From Oscillospiraceae bacterium (GTDB lineage: Bacteria > Bacillota_A > Clostridia > Oscillospirales > Oscillospiraceae): DNA of 8,794 nt. How positions within the stretch are numbered: position 1 is the stretch's first letter; every line of letters starts with the position of its first letter. Below the pieces are notes generated by a model that saw only the letters and a list, made by a program, of their open reading frames with translations, was not told the DNA's origin and did no database searches. The stretch lies in assembly GCA_017539885.1 (NCBI GenBank), contig JAFYCC010000045.1, positions 1 to 8,794 of the forward strand, written 5' to 3'. The position numbers and the translations under genes are program-made. Below are positions 1-6,500 of the stretch, piece after piece.

Positions 1-560
1 ACGCCGGGCTCGCCGATGAGGCAGGGGTTGTTCTTCTGTCTGCGGTTGAGGATCTGGATGACGCGCTCGAGCTCTTCCTCTCTCCCGATCATCCGGTCGA
101 GCTTCCCCGCTCTGGCGCGCTCCGTCAGGCAGATGCAGTAATTGTCGAGAAAGCGCTTCTTCCCGCCGTGACCGCCGCTCTCCTTGCGCGGAGGAGCCTC
201 TTCCTCCTCGCCGCCGCGGCTGCCCATCGGCTCGCCGCCGTTCATGTTGTTCGCGCCGAACAGGCGGTTGAGGAACGGGAACGTCGCGGTCTTTCCGTCC
301 TCGTCGCTGTTCTCCTCGGAATTCTCGATGTCCATGAGGCTCTCGCTTCCGCCGAGCGCCTCCATCATCTCCGAGGTAAGTCCGTCCAGTTCGTCGTCTG
401 TCAGGCCCATTTTCGAGATGATGTCGTCTACCGGCTTGATGTGAAGCTCGCGGGCGCACTTGAGGCAGAGTCCCTCGTTTTTGGACTCGCCGTTTTCGAT
501 GCGTGTGATATAGATGACCGCCACGTTTTTCTTGCAGCGGGCGCAAATCGTAGGCTGCAT
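1..560 (-). CDS. Clp/Hsp100 AAA+ ATPase with N-terminal zinc finger (ClpC/ClpE-like), 3' part beyond window
   Basis: This is the N-terminal 186 codons of a Clp-type unfoldase; the rest lies beyond the left edge. It starts [12 protein letters not shown]. Four cysteines at about 6, 9, 32 and 35 form a CX2C...CX2C pair, like the zinc finger of ClpE-type proteins. A Gly/Glu-rich, poorly ordered linker follows (about 80-140). The first AAA+ domain then begins, with [15 protein letters not shown] and [14 protein letters not shown] leading into Walker A, where the sequence ends. Family members unfold substrates and usually feed them to ClpP; whether this one keeps a ClpP-binding loop cannot be seen. 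The ATG at 560 has AAGGAG seven bases upstream, inside the end of pgsA (stop 565-567, four-base gap), so the two are translationally close. No CtsR-like operator or separate promoter is visible. RNA-level heat-shock control is therefore not evident. Confidence 0.88.
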   Translation of the reverse strand, partial: MQPTICARCKKNVAVIYITRIENGESKNEGLCLKCARELHIKPVDDIISKMGLTDDELDGLTSEMMEALGGSESLMDIENSEENSDEDGKTATFPFLNRLFGANNMNGGEPMGSRGGEEEEAPPRKESGGHGGKKRFLDNYCICLTERARAGKLDRMIGREEELERVIQILNRRQKNNPCLIGEPG

Positions 561-564
561 AGTG

Positions 565-1107
565 TTACTCCTTGGTCTTGCTCAGTTTCATGATCCTGAT
601 GAAGCGGCACAGATAGCTGACGAAAGCCGCCAGCGACACGGCGACCGCCAGACTCACCAGCGCGACGGCAACGTTGTGATCGATGTTGAACAGCATCAGG
701 ATGGCGCATACGACGAAAAACAGCACTGTGGCCGTCTTACCGATATAGTTGGAGGGCGGGATCTCCACTTTTGCCTTTCTGTGGATCACCAGGCCGCCGA
801 GTCCCATCAGGACCTCCTTGGCCACGATGATCAGGACGATCCAGCCCGGGATGATCCCGTCTATGAGCAGGCACACCAGCACCGCCGTGGTGAGCATCTT
901 GTCGCCAAGCGGATCGAGCACCTTGCCCAGATTCGTGATACAGTTGTTTTTTCTTGCCAGATAACCGTCCAGAAAATCCGTGAACGTAGCGAGCGCATAC
1001 ACAAGCAGAGCCAGAAGATGCGCGTTCTTCATTCCCGAGAAATATACGATCACGTACAGCGGGACCATACAGAGTCTCAGGAGCGAAAGCATATTGGGCA
1101 GATTCAT
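565..1107 (-). CDS. pgsA: CDP-diacylglycerol--glycerol-3-phosphate 3-phosphatidyltransferase
   Basis: This 180-residue integral membrane enzyme makes phosphatidylglycerol phosphate from CDP-diacylglycerol and glycerol 3-phosphate, the committed step to phosphatidylglycerol and cardiolipin. The CDP-alcohol phosphatidyltransferase signature DGx2ARx8Gx3Dx3D is complete: DGYLAR, then G, D and D in [11 protein letters not shown], about residues 48-70. The [12 protein letters not shown] start is typical of PgsA, and length fits the family. Several hydrophobic segments follow (for example [17 protein letters not shown] and [15 protein letters not shown]), and the C-terminus is basic ([13 protein letters not shown]). 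The ATG at 1107 has a GGAG about 12 bases upstream, a rather long spacing. The gene lies 38 bases after cvpA and four bases before the Clp gene, clearly within one operon. Related CDP-alcohol transferases share the motif, but the N-terminus and context favour PgsA. Confidence 0.93.
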   Translation of the reverse strand: MNLPNMLSLLRLCMVPLYVIVYFSGMKNAHLLALLVYALATFTDFLDGYLARKNNCITNLGKVLDPLGDKMLTTAVLVCLLIDGIIPGWIVLIIVAKEVLMGLGGLVIHRKAKVEIPPSNYIGKTATVLFFVVCAILMLFNIDHNVAVALVSLAVAVSLAAFVSYLCRFIRIMKLSKTKE

Positions 1108-1145
1108 TACAGCATGTTGCTCCAGTATTCTTTAGTTTTTTCTGA

Positions 1146-1871
1146 TTATATGCCGAGGATCCGGAACACCGGATTGCCCTCCATCAGGCGGGATGCGAAC
1201 CAGGTCTTCTCCAGATTGCCGACGCCGAAAACGAGTCCGAGATAGCGAAGGCACCAGCAGATGAGGATGCAGAAGGCGATGCCGGTGATCACGCCGAGCA
1301 CCGCTCCGCCGATGTCGTTGAGCAGATCCAGATTCGGCAGCTTGAAGCCGATATTCGGCAGATTCCCGAGTACCGTCAGCACGATCAGGATCAGCAGGAA
1401 CGCCAGCGTCAGACACATCACACGGCTCGCGCGCCGGCAGAGCACCTCCGAGAGCGAGTAGAGCAGACCCTTCCCGTTTTCTCTGGAATACTCGAGCGTC
1501 TCCTCCGTCATCTGCTCGGCGGCGTCGTCCGCGATGCCGAAGCGCCGGAAGGCCTCTCTGCTGATATTTGTGGCGCGCTGCGGGTCCTGCTCGACCATGT
1601 CGGCAAGAGAGTAGTCGTCATCGTCATAGCCGAGCGTGACGAGCACGCCTTTTTCCTCATTGTTGATCGTCGTTTCAAGGTAACCGCTTGCGAACGGCCG
1701 CATCACGGGAACGAGCTCATAGGAAAACGAAGTTGCGAGCAGATTCGCAGCGAACAGGGACAGGATGATCGCGATGATTCCGCCGATCCCCATGATCAGG
1801 CCCTTTTTGTAGCCGCACCATCCGCAGATCAGGATGATGGCGACCAGCGCAAAGTCTATGATCTTGATCAA
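1146..1871 (-). CDS. CvpA-family membrane protein with enlarged middle loop
   Basis: This 241-residue protein has the CvpA (colicin V production protein) layout. There are two N-terminal membrane helices (about 5-21 and 26-47), a long hydrophilic segment (about 48-147), and two C-terminal helices (about 151-170 and 188-215). The Gly-rich patches GYKKGLIMGIGG and DIGGAVLGVITG are typical of the family. The middle segment is long for CvpA and acidic (GYDDDD at 81-86). By the hairpin topology it should sit on one face of the membrane, probably outside. The start is TTG at 1869-1871. It is backed by a very strong SD (GGAGGGGAGG, seven bases away), and no in-frame ATG fits better. The biochemical role of CvpA proteins in Bacillota is not settled. 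It lies between the DUF5711-like gene (42-base gap containing a GC hairpin) and pgsA. Confidence 0.85.
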   Translation of the reverse strand: MIKIIDFALVAIILICGWCGYKKGLIMGIGGIIAIILSLFAANLLATSFSYELVPVMRPFASGYLETTINNEEKGVLVTLGYDDDDYSLADMVEQDPQRATNISREAFRRFGIADDAAEQMTEETLEYSRENGKGLLYSLSEVLCRRASRVMCLTLAFLLILIVLTVLGNLPNIGFKLPNLDLLNDIGGAVLGVITGIAFCILICWCLRYLGLVFGVGNLEKTWFASRLMEGNPVFRILGI

Positions 1872-1894
1872 GCTGAAACCTCCCCTCCGCTTTG

Positions 1895-1912
1895 CCGCGC
1901 GACAGAGCGCGG
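1895..1912 (-). repeat. GC-only hairpin between DUF5711-like gene and cvpA
   Basis: CCGCGC (1895-1900) and GCGCGG (1907-1912) form a perfect six-base inverted repeat around a six-base loop. In the minus-strand mRNA the hairpin begins one base after the stop codon of the upstream gene (1914-1916). It ends a few bases before the SD of cvpA. No U-run follows, so it is not a standard terminator. It may be an mRNA stability or processing element, or chance in GC-rich sequence. Confidence 0.45.
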
Positions 1913-1913
1913 A

Positions 1914-3044
1914 TCAACGCAGATTCACAAGTTCCGCCGCATAAGCGGACAGGAGCAGGCATTTGCCGTCCTTGCGCAGCAGCGCCTGCTTGAAGCCGAG
2001 CACGTCTTTCGTGCTGTTCACACTAGCGAGCGAGTCGGACAGCAGTTCGAGCGTATCGGCATAGAGCACGAGCACGCCGCCGTTTCCGGCGCTCACGGAC
2101 AGGACGTCTCTCTGCCGTACGGGTACGCGTCCCTTTTCGCGCGCCTCCGTATCCACGGCGACGAGCTTGCTGCTGCCGCCGCTGCGGTATTCGCTGAGCA
2201 CGAGCGCGGCAAAGCTGCCGCCGATGTCGTAGTCGAGCAGATACTCTCCGTTGAAATCATAGGCAGCCGTCTGCTCGGCCGAAGCGTCCAGAAACACGAG
2301 CCGTGTCTCGGAGAGCAGACAGAGCCTGTCGCGGCTCATCCAATGCAGATCCCAGAACAGTTCGCCGCCGGCTTCGAAGCTGCCGACCGGCTTTTCCGAG
2401 GACAGGGAAAACAGAAGGAGCCGGCTTCCCTCTCCGTCCACGCAGAGCGCGGCAAGGGTCTTGCCGTTCGGCGCGACCTGCGCGGCGAGCACGTAGGCGG
2501 AGCCTGAATGCCACGCGAACACCGGCTGCAGCGCGCTGTTATACACCGTGACAGCCGCCTTGTATCCGGTCTCCTCCGTGACGACGGCGAGCAGTCCGCC
2601 CTCATTCACGCGCGCGGACACGATCGCTTCGCGCGTGTCGAGCGCGCTTACCGCTCCGTTCACGTCTGCGAAACGCAGCGAAGTGCCGCCCGCGTCATAG
2701 AACGCGCAGTATTTTTCAGACGCTGTGATCGCGGGCGTTCCCATGGAGAACACCTCGTGCGCGATTGTTTCGCCCTTTTCTCCCAGCAGCTGCATGCCTG
2801 TCGAGGACGCGACCGCGAGCCGGTTCCCGGATACCGCGAAGACCTGACCGGCACCCGCCTCATAAGTGAACGGCTCGGTATCGTCTACCGTGCGGTTCTC
2901 TCCGAAGGTATCTCCGAGACTCTGCGGCGTGAGCCGATCCCGGTAGAGAATGACGAGGATCGCGCCGACGATCAGGATCAGCGCGGCGACGGCGGCGAGT
3001 ATGGCACGGACGCGTCCGCGCTTTTTTTCCTTTTTCTGTTCCAT
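1914..3044 (-). CDS. DUF5711-like membrane-anchored beta-propeller-type protein
   Basis: This 376-residue protein has a basic cytoplasmic N-terminus (KKEKKRGRVR), one membrane helix (about 14-34) and a roughly 340-residue domain predicted to lie outside the membrane. The outer part is a string of short beta-strand-like repeats, such as VFAVSGNRLAVASSTGMQLL, LAAQVAPNGKTLAALCVD and LFWDLHWMSRDRLCLLSE. These read like WD40/PQQ-type propeller blades. The order TM, FTYEAGAG, VFAVSGNRLAVASSTG matches my recollection of DUF5711 proteins of Clostridia, which have no established function. No catalytic motif is visible; a scaffold or sensing role is inference only. The ATG at 3044 has AAGGA five bases upstream. 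It is the first gene after an extended -10 promoter and is followed by cvpA, pgsA and a Clp gene. The arrangement suggests an envelope-related task. Confidence 0.75.
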   Translation of the reverse strand: MEQKKEKKRGRVRAILAAVAALILIVGAILVILYRDRLTPQSLGDTFGENRTVDDTEPFTYEAGAGQVFAVSGNRLAVASSTGMQLLGEKGETIAHEVFSMGTPAITASEKYCAFYDAGGTSLRFADVNGAVSALDTREAIVSARVNEGGLLAVVTEETGYKAAVTVYNSALQPVFAWHSGSAYVLAAQVAPNGKTLAALCVDGEGSRLLLFSLSSEKPVGSFEAGGELFWDLHWMSRDRLCLLSETRLVFLDASAEQTAAYDFNGEYLLDYDIGGSFAALVLSEYRSGGSSKLVAVDTEAREKGRVPVRQRDVLSVSAGNGGVLVLYADTLELLSDSLASVNSTKDVLGFKQALLRKDGKCLLLSAYAAELVNLR

Positions 3045-3092
3045 ACGCGTCCTTCGTCTCCAGGTCGGCAGATATCTGCAGTTTATTTGATA

Positions 3093-3101
3093 ATTGTATC
3101 A
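3093..3101 (-). promoter_or_regulatory. Extended -10 promoter for the DUF5711-cvpA-pgsA-clp group
   Basis: On the minus strand, TGATACAAT matches the extended -10 form TGnTATAAT with one mismatch in the hexamer. It lies about 50 bases before the ATG at 3044, in the 95-base gap after truA. The hexamer 17 bases upstream (TACCAA) is a poor -35, as expected for extended -10 promoters. Transcription would start near 3086. No hairpin plus U-run is seen in this gap, so read-through from truA is likely as well. Confidence 0.5.
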
Positions 3102-3139
3102 CAGTTGAAGCGGAATTGGTAGCCTTTTTTCTTGTCACG

Positions 3140-3904
3140 TCAGCGCATGAGCATTTCGCCGACGGTTCCTGGATACCACAGCCGTGTCATCGCCAGTCCC
3201 TGCGGCGGCATCGTCGGACCGGTCAGGCGTCTGTCGCCGCGCGCAAGCAGTTCCGGGATCTCCTCCGGCTTCAGCTTTCCGTGGGCGGCGTACACCATCG
3301 TACCGACGATCGCCCGAACCATATTGTAAAGGAAGCCGTCCGCGCAGACGCGGATGGAGATGCTCGGGCCGTCCGCTTCCGCTTCGCACCAGTACACGGT
3401 GCGGACGGTCGTTTTCGTCTCCGTTCCCACGCTGCGCACCGCCGCGAAATCGTGGGTGCCCTCGAAAGCGTGACCAGCCTCGCGCAGAAGCCCGAAATCC
3501 AGCGGCGCCGGATAGAAGCAGACTCTCTGGTGCAGGAACGGATCGCGGATGCGCGTGTTGAGGATACGGTAGGTGTATTCTTTTTTTATGCAGGACCGGA
3601 TGGCGCAGAACCCCTCCGGCGCGACGCATGCGTCCTGCACGGCGATGTCCATCGGGAGTCTGGCGTTCACCGCCAGCGGCAGCCGCTCGATAGGCACGCT
3701 GCAGTCGGCCCGGAAACTGGCGCAGTAACGCTCCGCGTGGACGCCTGCGTCCGTGCGTCCGCAACCTGTCACCTTCACGGACTGCTTGAGCACTTTCTTC
3801 AGCGCCGTCTCCAGCGTTTCCTGGACGGTCGGCTCCGATTTCTGCGTCTGCCATCCGTGATAGGCGCTTCCGTCATAGCGCAGGCGAAGAGCAATGTTCA
3901 CCAT
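3140..3904 (-). CDS. truA: tRNA pseudouridine(38-40) synthase
   Basis: This 254-residue enzyme isomerises uridines 38-40 in the tRNA anticodon stem-loop. The signature GRTDAGVHA at 49-57 carries the catalytic Asp52. The N-terminal LRYDGSAYHGWQ is typical of TruA, as are KKEYTYRI (107-114, with the conserved active-site Tyr) and FLYNMVRAIVGTM near 190-200. Length is normal. In the stretch before KKEYTYRI, the family's common A-R-aromatic-S reads AIRS here, a small deviation that may be lineage-specific. The ATG at 3904 has GAGGTGA six bases upstream and lies 20 bases after the ecfT stop. Linkage of truA to ecfA/ecfT is a well-known Bacillota arrangement, next to ribosomal protein genes in Bacillus. 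Here the flanking ribosomal genes are absent. Confidence 0.96.
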   Translation of the reverse strand: MVNIALRLRYDGSAYHGWQTQKSEPTVQETLETALKKVLKQSVKVTGCGRTDAGVHAERYCASFRADCSVPIERLPLAVNARLPMDIAVQDACVAPEGFCAIRSCIKKEYTYRILNTRIRDPFLHQRVCFYPAPLDFGLLREAGHAFEGTHDFAAVRSVGTETKTTVRTVYWCEAEADGPSISIRVCADGFLYNMVRAIVGTMVYAAHGKLKPEEIPELLARGDRRLTGPTMPPQGLAMTRLWYPGTVGEMLMR

Positions 3905-3905
3905 C

Positions 3906-3918
3906 AGAGGTCACCTCT
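3906..3918 (-). repeat. 13-base palindrome covering the truA SD
   Basis: AGAGGTGACCTCT is a six-base inverted repeat around one base. It lies between the ecfT stop and the truA ATG and includes the truA SD (GAGGTGA). A hairpin with so tight a turn would have to open its inner pairs, so it could mask the SD only weakly. It may be chance. Confidence 0.3.
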
Positions 3919-3924
3919 CCCCGG

Positions 3925-4734
3925 TCAGAACGGCAGCGGCACGTGCCGCAGAACGATGACCAGCGCGAGCAGCACGGCGCCGAAGAGCAGCGCGAGCCAG
4001 TCCTGCGCGCGCATGACCGGCACCTTCATCCGGGTACGTCCCTCTCCGCCGTGATAGCAGCGGCACTCCATGGCGACCGCCAGTTCGTCCGCGCGCCGGA
4101 AAGCCGAGATGAACAGCGGCACGAGCAGCGGCACGAGCGCCTTCGCGCGCTCTGTGAGTTTTCCCGTGTCGAAGCTCGCGCCTCGCGCCTTCTGCGCGGA
4201 CATGATCTTGTCCGCTTCTTCGATCAGCGTGGGTATGAAGCGCAGAGCGATGCTCATCATCATGGCCAGCTCGTGCACGGGAACATGCAGCTTCTTGAGC
4301 GGGGAGAACAGCAGCTCGATGCCGTCCGTGAGTGCGATCGGGCTGGTCGTATAGGTCAGCAGGAACGTGCCCGTGATCAGAAGCACGATGCGCAGGAGCA
4401 TCTGGATCGAGCGCGTGATGCCCTCTGCCGTGATCTTGAAGATCCAGAACTGCACGAGCACGCGTCCGTCCGTGTAGAACATGTTCAGCACGACGGTCAG
4501 GATCAGGATGATGATCAGCGGTTTGAGGTTTCGAAGGATCGCGCCGGGGCTGACTTTGGAGATCGCCACCGCGGCTGCGATCACGGCGATCAGGATCGCA
4601 TAGGCGACATAGGTGTTGGCTATGAAAAGCGCCACGATATACACCACGACGAGGATGAGCTTCGTGCGCGGATCGAGTCTGTGGATGACCGTATCGCCCG
4701 GGAAATACTGTCCGATGGTGATATCCCGCATCAC
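3925..4734 (-). CDS. ecfT: ECF transporter transmembrane component EcfT
   Basis: EcfT is the membrane scaffold that couples the EcfA ATPases to vitamin- or metal-binding S-components. The 269 residues open with MMRDITIGQYFPGDTVIHRLDPRTKL, typical of EcfT. Membrane segments lie near 26-58, 70-87, 110-130 and 245-262. The two coupling-helix signatures are SAQKARG (179-185) and MECRCYHGG (222-230). The second reads C-R-C, where A-R-G or A-R-C is usual; the central Arg is kept. The GTG at 4734 overlaps the ATPase stop by four bases (GTGA). An ATG follows at 4731, also overlapping (TGATG). The GTG aligns better with the usual M-x-R-D-I-T start and sits nine bases after GAGGGGG. The overlap implies translational coupling with the ATPase. 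No S-component gene is nearby. Confidence 0.95.
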   Translation of the reverse strand: MMRDITIGQYFPGDTVIHRLDPRTKLILVVVYIVALFIANTYVAYAILIAVIAAAVAISKVSPGAILRNLKPLIIILILTVVLNMFYTDGRVLVQFWIFKITAEGITRSIQMLLRIVLLITGTFLLTYTTSPIALTDGIELLFSPLKKLHVPVHELAMMMSIALRFIPTLIEEADKIMSAQKARGASFDTGKLTERAKALVPLLVPLFISAFRRADELAVAMECRCYHGGEGRTRMKVPVMRAQDWLALLFGAVLLALVIVLRHVPLPF

Positions 4735-6488
4735 AGCGCAGCACCCCCTCTCAGTTCGAGGATGCTTTCGGCGAGCTTTTCCGTCGTGAATATGCCTTCC
4801 GGCAGCGGGACGCCGAGCTCGCGCAGCCGGGAAGCGATATCCGTGCTTTCCGGCACTGAGAGGCCCATGGAACGAAGCTCCTCCGCATGCGAGAACACGG
4901 CGCTCGGCGCGCCGTCCATGACGAGCCTCGAACGGTTCATCACGATGAGCCGCTCGGCGATTCGGGCGATATCCTCCATGCTGTGCGTCACGAGGATCAC
5001 CGTGCTGCCCGTCTCTTTGTGGTAGTCCAGAATATTGGCGAGGATGCTCTCCCTGCCCTGCGGATCAAGGCCTGCCGTCGGTTCGTCGAGCACGAGCACT
5101 TCCGGCCGCATGGCGATCACGCCGGCGATGGCGACGCGACGTTTCTGTCCGCCGGAGAGTTCGAGCGGAGAATGCTCGAAGGTTTCCTCCGGCACGCCCG
5201 TAAAGCGGGCCGCCTCCCTCACGCGCTGTTCGATCTCCGCTTCGGAAAGCCCCATGTTTTTCGGTCCGAAGGCGATGTCCCGGAAAACGGTCTCCTCAAA
5301 CAGCTGATACTCCGGATACTGAAAAACAAGCCCTACGCGGAAGCGCGCGGCGCGCAGCAGCGATTTGCTCGAATGGATATCCTGCTCCTCAATCAGCACG
5401 CTGCCCGAGGTCGGCTTGAGCAGTCCGTTGAGATGCTGGATCAGAGTGGACTTTCCGCTGCCCGTGTGGCCGATGAGTCCGATCAGAGAGCCTCGCGGGA
5501 TCGCCAGATCGACGTTCTCCACCGCGACCTTTTCAAAAGGCGTACCGATGCTGTATGTATGTGTGAGCGCGCTCACGCGGAGATGCCCTTCCTTCGGTCC
5601 GAGCCCGGGATCGGCAGAGGCCGGTGCTTCACGCCCGGAGCCGCTCACGCCGCCGCGAGGCAGCGCAGAAGCGATCGCCTGCGCGCAGTCCTCGATATGC
5701 AGCGCTTCCAGCGGCAGAGAAAATCCTTTGCCGTTGAGCGTATGGATCAGGGCCGTCGTCTCCGGCACGCTCAGTCCGATGCTCCGCATCATCCCGACCT
5801 GCGAGAAAACGCGCTGCGGACTGTCGTCCGCGACGACCGCGCCGTCTGAGACGACGATCAGCCGGTCCGCGTCGATGCATTCGTTCATGTGATGCGTGAT
5901 CAGCACGACGGTGATCCCTTTCTCCCGGCACAGCCTGTGCGCCGTGGAGAGCACCTCCTGTCTGCCTTCGGGATCAAGCATCGCGGTCGGCTCGTCGAGA
6001 ACGATGCAGTCCGGCTGCATGGCGATCACGCCGGCGATGGCGACGCGCTGTTTCTGACCGCCGGAGAGCAGATGCGGAGCGTGCATGCGGAACTCGTACA
6101 TTCCGACGGCTTTGAGCGCCTCGTCGACGCGCGTGCGGATCTCCGCGGAGGGTACGCCGAGGTTCTCCGGAGCGAAGGCGACGTCGTCCTCGACGACGTT
6201 GGCAACCATCTGATTGTCCGGATTCTGGAAGACCATCCCGACGGTGCTCCGTATGGCGAGGAGATTCTTCTCGTCCGCCGTATCCATCCCGTCAACGAGT
6301 ACCTGTCCCTCGTTCGGCAGCAGGATCGCGTTCATGAGCTTGGCAAGCGTCGACTTTCCACTCCCGTTGTGCCCGAGCACCGCCACGAAGCTGCCCCGCT
6401 CTATCTCGAGATCGATGTCGCGCAGCGCCGGTTCTTCCGTGTCCGGATAGCGGAACGTGCAGTTTTTGATCTGAATGATCGAAGACAT
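4731..6488 (-). CDS. Fused EcfA1-EcfA2 energy-coupling factor ATPase (single chain)
   Basis: Two complete ABC ATPase domains lie in one 585-residue chain; most Bacillota encode them as separate genes ecfA1 and ecfA2. Domain 1 (about 1-275) has Walker A GHNGSGKST (39-47), Q-loop FQNPDNQ (87-93), LSGGQ (141-145), Walker B with DEPTAMLDP and switch His199. Domain 2 (about 303-585) has GHTGSGKST (340-348), FQYPEYQ (389-395), LSGGQ (444-448), DEPTAGLDP and His502. The A1-type AMLD and A2-type AGLD signatures identify the halves. Both ATP sites look intact. A Gly/Ser/Pro/Ala linker (about 277-302) joins them. An in-frame ATG exists at 6500, but GGAGG (6494-6498) sits five bases before the ATG at 6488, and the usual family start is MSSII-like, so 6488 was chosen. 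The SD overlaps the end of the methyltransferase gene. ATP hydrolysis here powers uptake through EcfT. Confidence 0.93.
   Translation of the reverse strand: MSSIIQIKNCTFRYPDTEEPALRDIDLEIERGSFVAVLGHNGSGKSTLAKLMNAILLPNEGQVLVDGMDTADEKNLLAIRSTVGMVFQNPDNQMVANVVEDDVAFAPENLGVPSAEIRTRVDEALKAVGMYEFRMHAPHLLSGGQKQRVAIAGVIAMQPDCIVLDEPTAMLDPEGRQEVLSTAHRLCREKGITVVLITHHMNECIDADRLIVVSDGAVVADDSPQRVFSQVGMMRSIGLSVPETTALIHTLNGKGFSLPLEALHIEDCAQAIASALPRGGVSGSGREAPASADPGLGPKEGHLRVSALTHTYSIGTPFEKVAVENVDLAIPRGSLIGLIGHTGSGKSTLIQHLNGLLKPTSGSVLIEEQDIHSSKSLLRAARFRVGLVFQYPEYQLFEETVFRDIAFGPKNMGLSEAEIEQRVREAARFTGVPEETFEHSPLELSGGQKRRVAIAGVIAMRPEVLVLDEPTAGLDPQGRESILANILDYHKETGSTVILVTHSMEDIARIAERLIVMNRSRLVMDGAPSAVFSHAEELRSMGLSVPESTDIASRLRELGVPLPEGIFTTEKLAESILELRGGAAL
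5108..5138. repeat. 31-base direct repeat, copy in EcfA2 half
   Basis: This is the partner of 6017-6047, 909 bases apart, within the same gene. It could arise by gene conversion between the two ATPase halves or by strong protein conservation with biased codon use. Confidence 0.8.
5574..5594 (-). promoter_or_regulatory. Candidate internal SD plus GTG at start of EcfA2 half
   Basis: Inside the fused ATPase gene, AAGGAAGGG (5586-5594) precedes an in-frame GTG (5574-5576) by nine bases. This is exactly where domain 2 begins (VSALTHTYSIGTPFEK). Free-standing EcfA2 proteins start within a few residues of this point. It may be a relic or working internal start giving EcfA2 alone. The GTG lies in a 14-base palindrome (5563-5576), which could reduce initiation. 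Confidence 0.3.
6017..6047. repeat. 31-base direct repeat, copy in EcfA1 half
   Basis: Positions 6017-6047 are identical over 31 bases to 5108-5138 in the EcfA2 half, both encoding RVAIAGVIAM just after the LSGGQ signature. Identity includes all synonymous positions. Flanking sequence is similar but not identical (for example GCCGGAGAG occurs at the same distance in both). Confidence 0.8.
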
Positions 6489-6493
6489 GTGCG

Positions 6494-6498
6494 CCTCC
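6494..6498 (-). promoter_or_regulatory. SD deciding the EcfA fusion start
   Basis: GGAGG lies five bases before the ATG at 6488. It is inside the reading frame that begins at the upstream ATG 6500. That ATG overlaps the region just after the methyltransferase stop (6501-6503), and I find no equally good SD for it, so 6488 is the likely start. Confidence 0.75.
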
Positions 6499-6500
6499 AT

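Noticed and set aside
168..1245. Long plus-strand frames opposite the Clp and pgsA genes
   Set aside because: They mirror clear minus-strand genes; their sequences are low-complexity, rich in Arg/His/Gln/Asp, with no family resemblance.
3105..3135. T-run at 3125-3130 as a terminator
   Set aside because: It reads as A on the strand of truA, has no preceding stable hairpin on the plus strand, and no plus-strand gene ends there.
5563..5576. 14-base palindrome GTGAGCGCGCTCAC as a protein-binding site
   Set aside because: It lies inside coding sequence, and one such palindrome is expected about once by chance in a window this size; kept only as context for the internal GTG.
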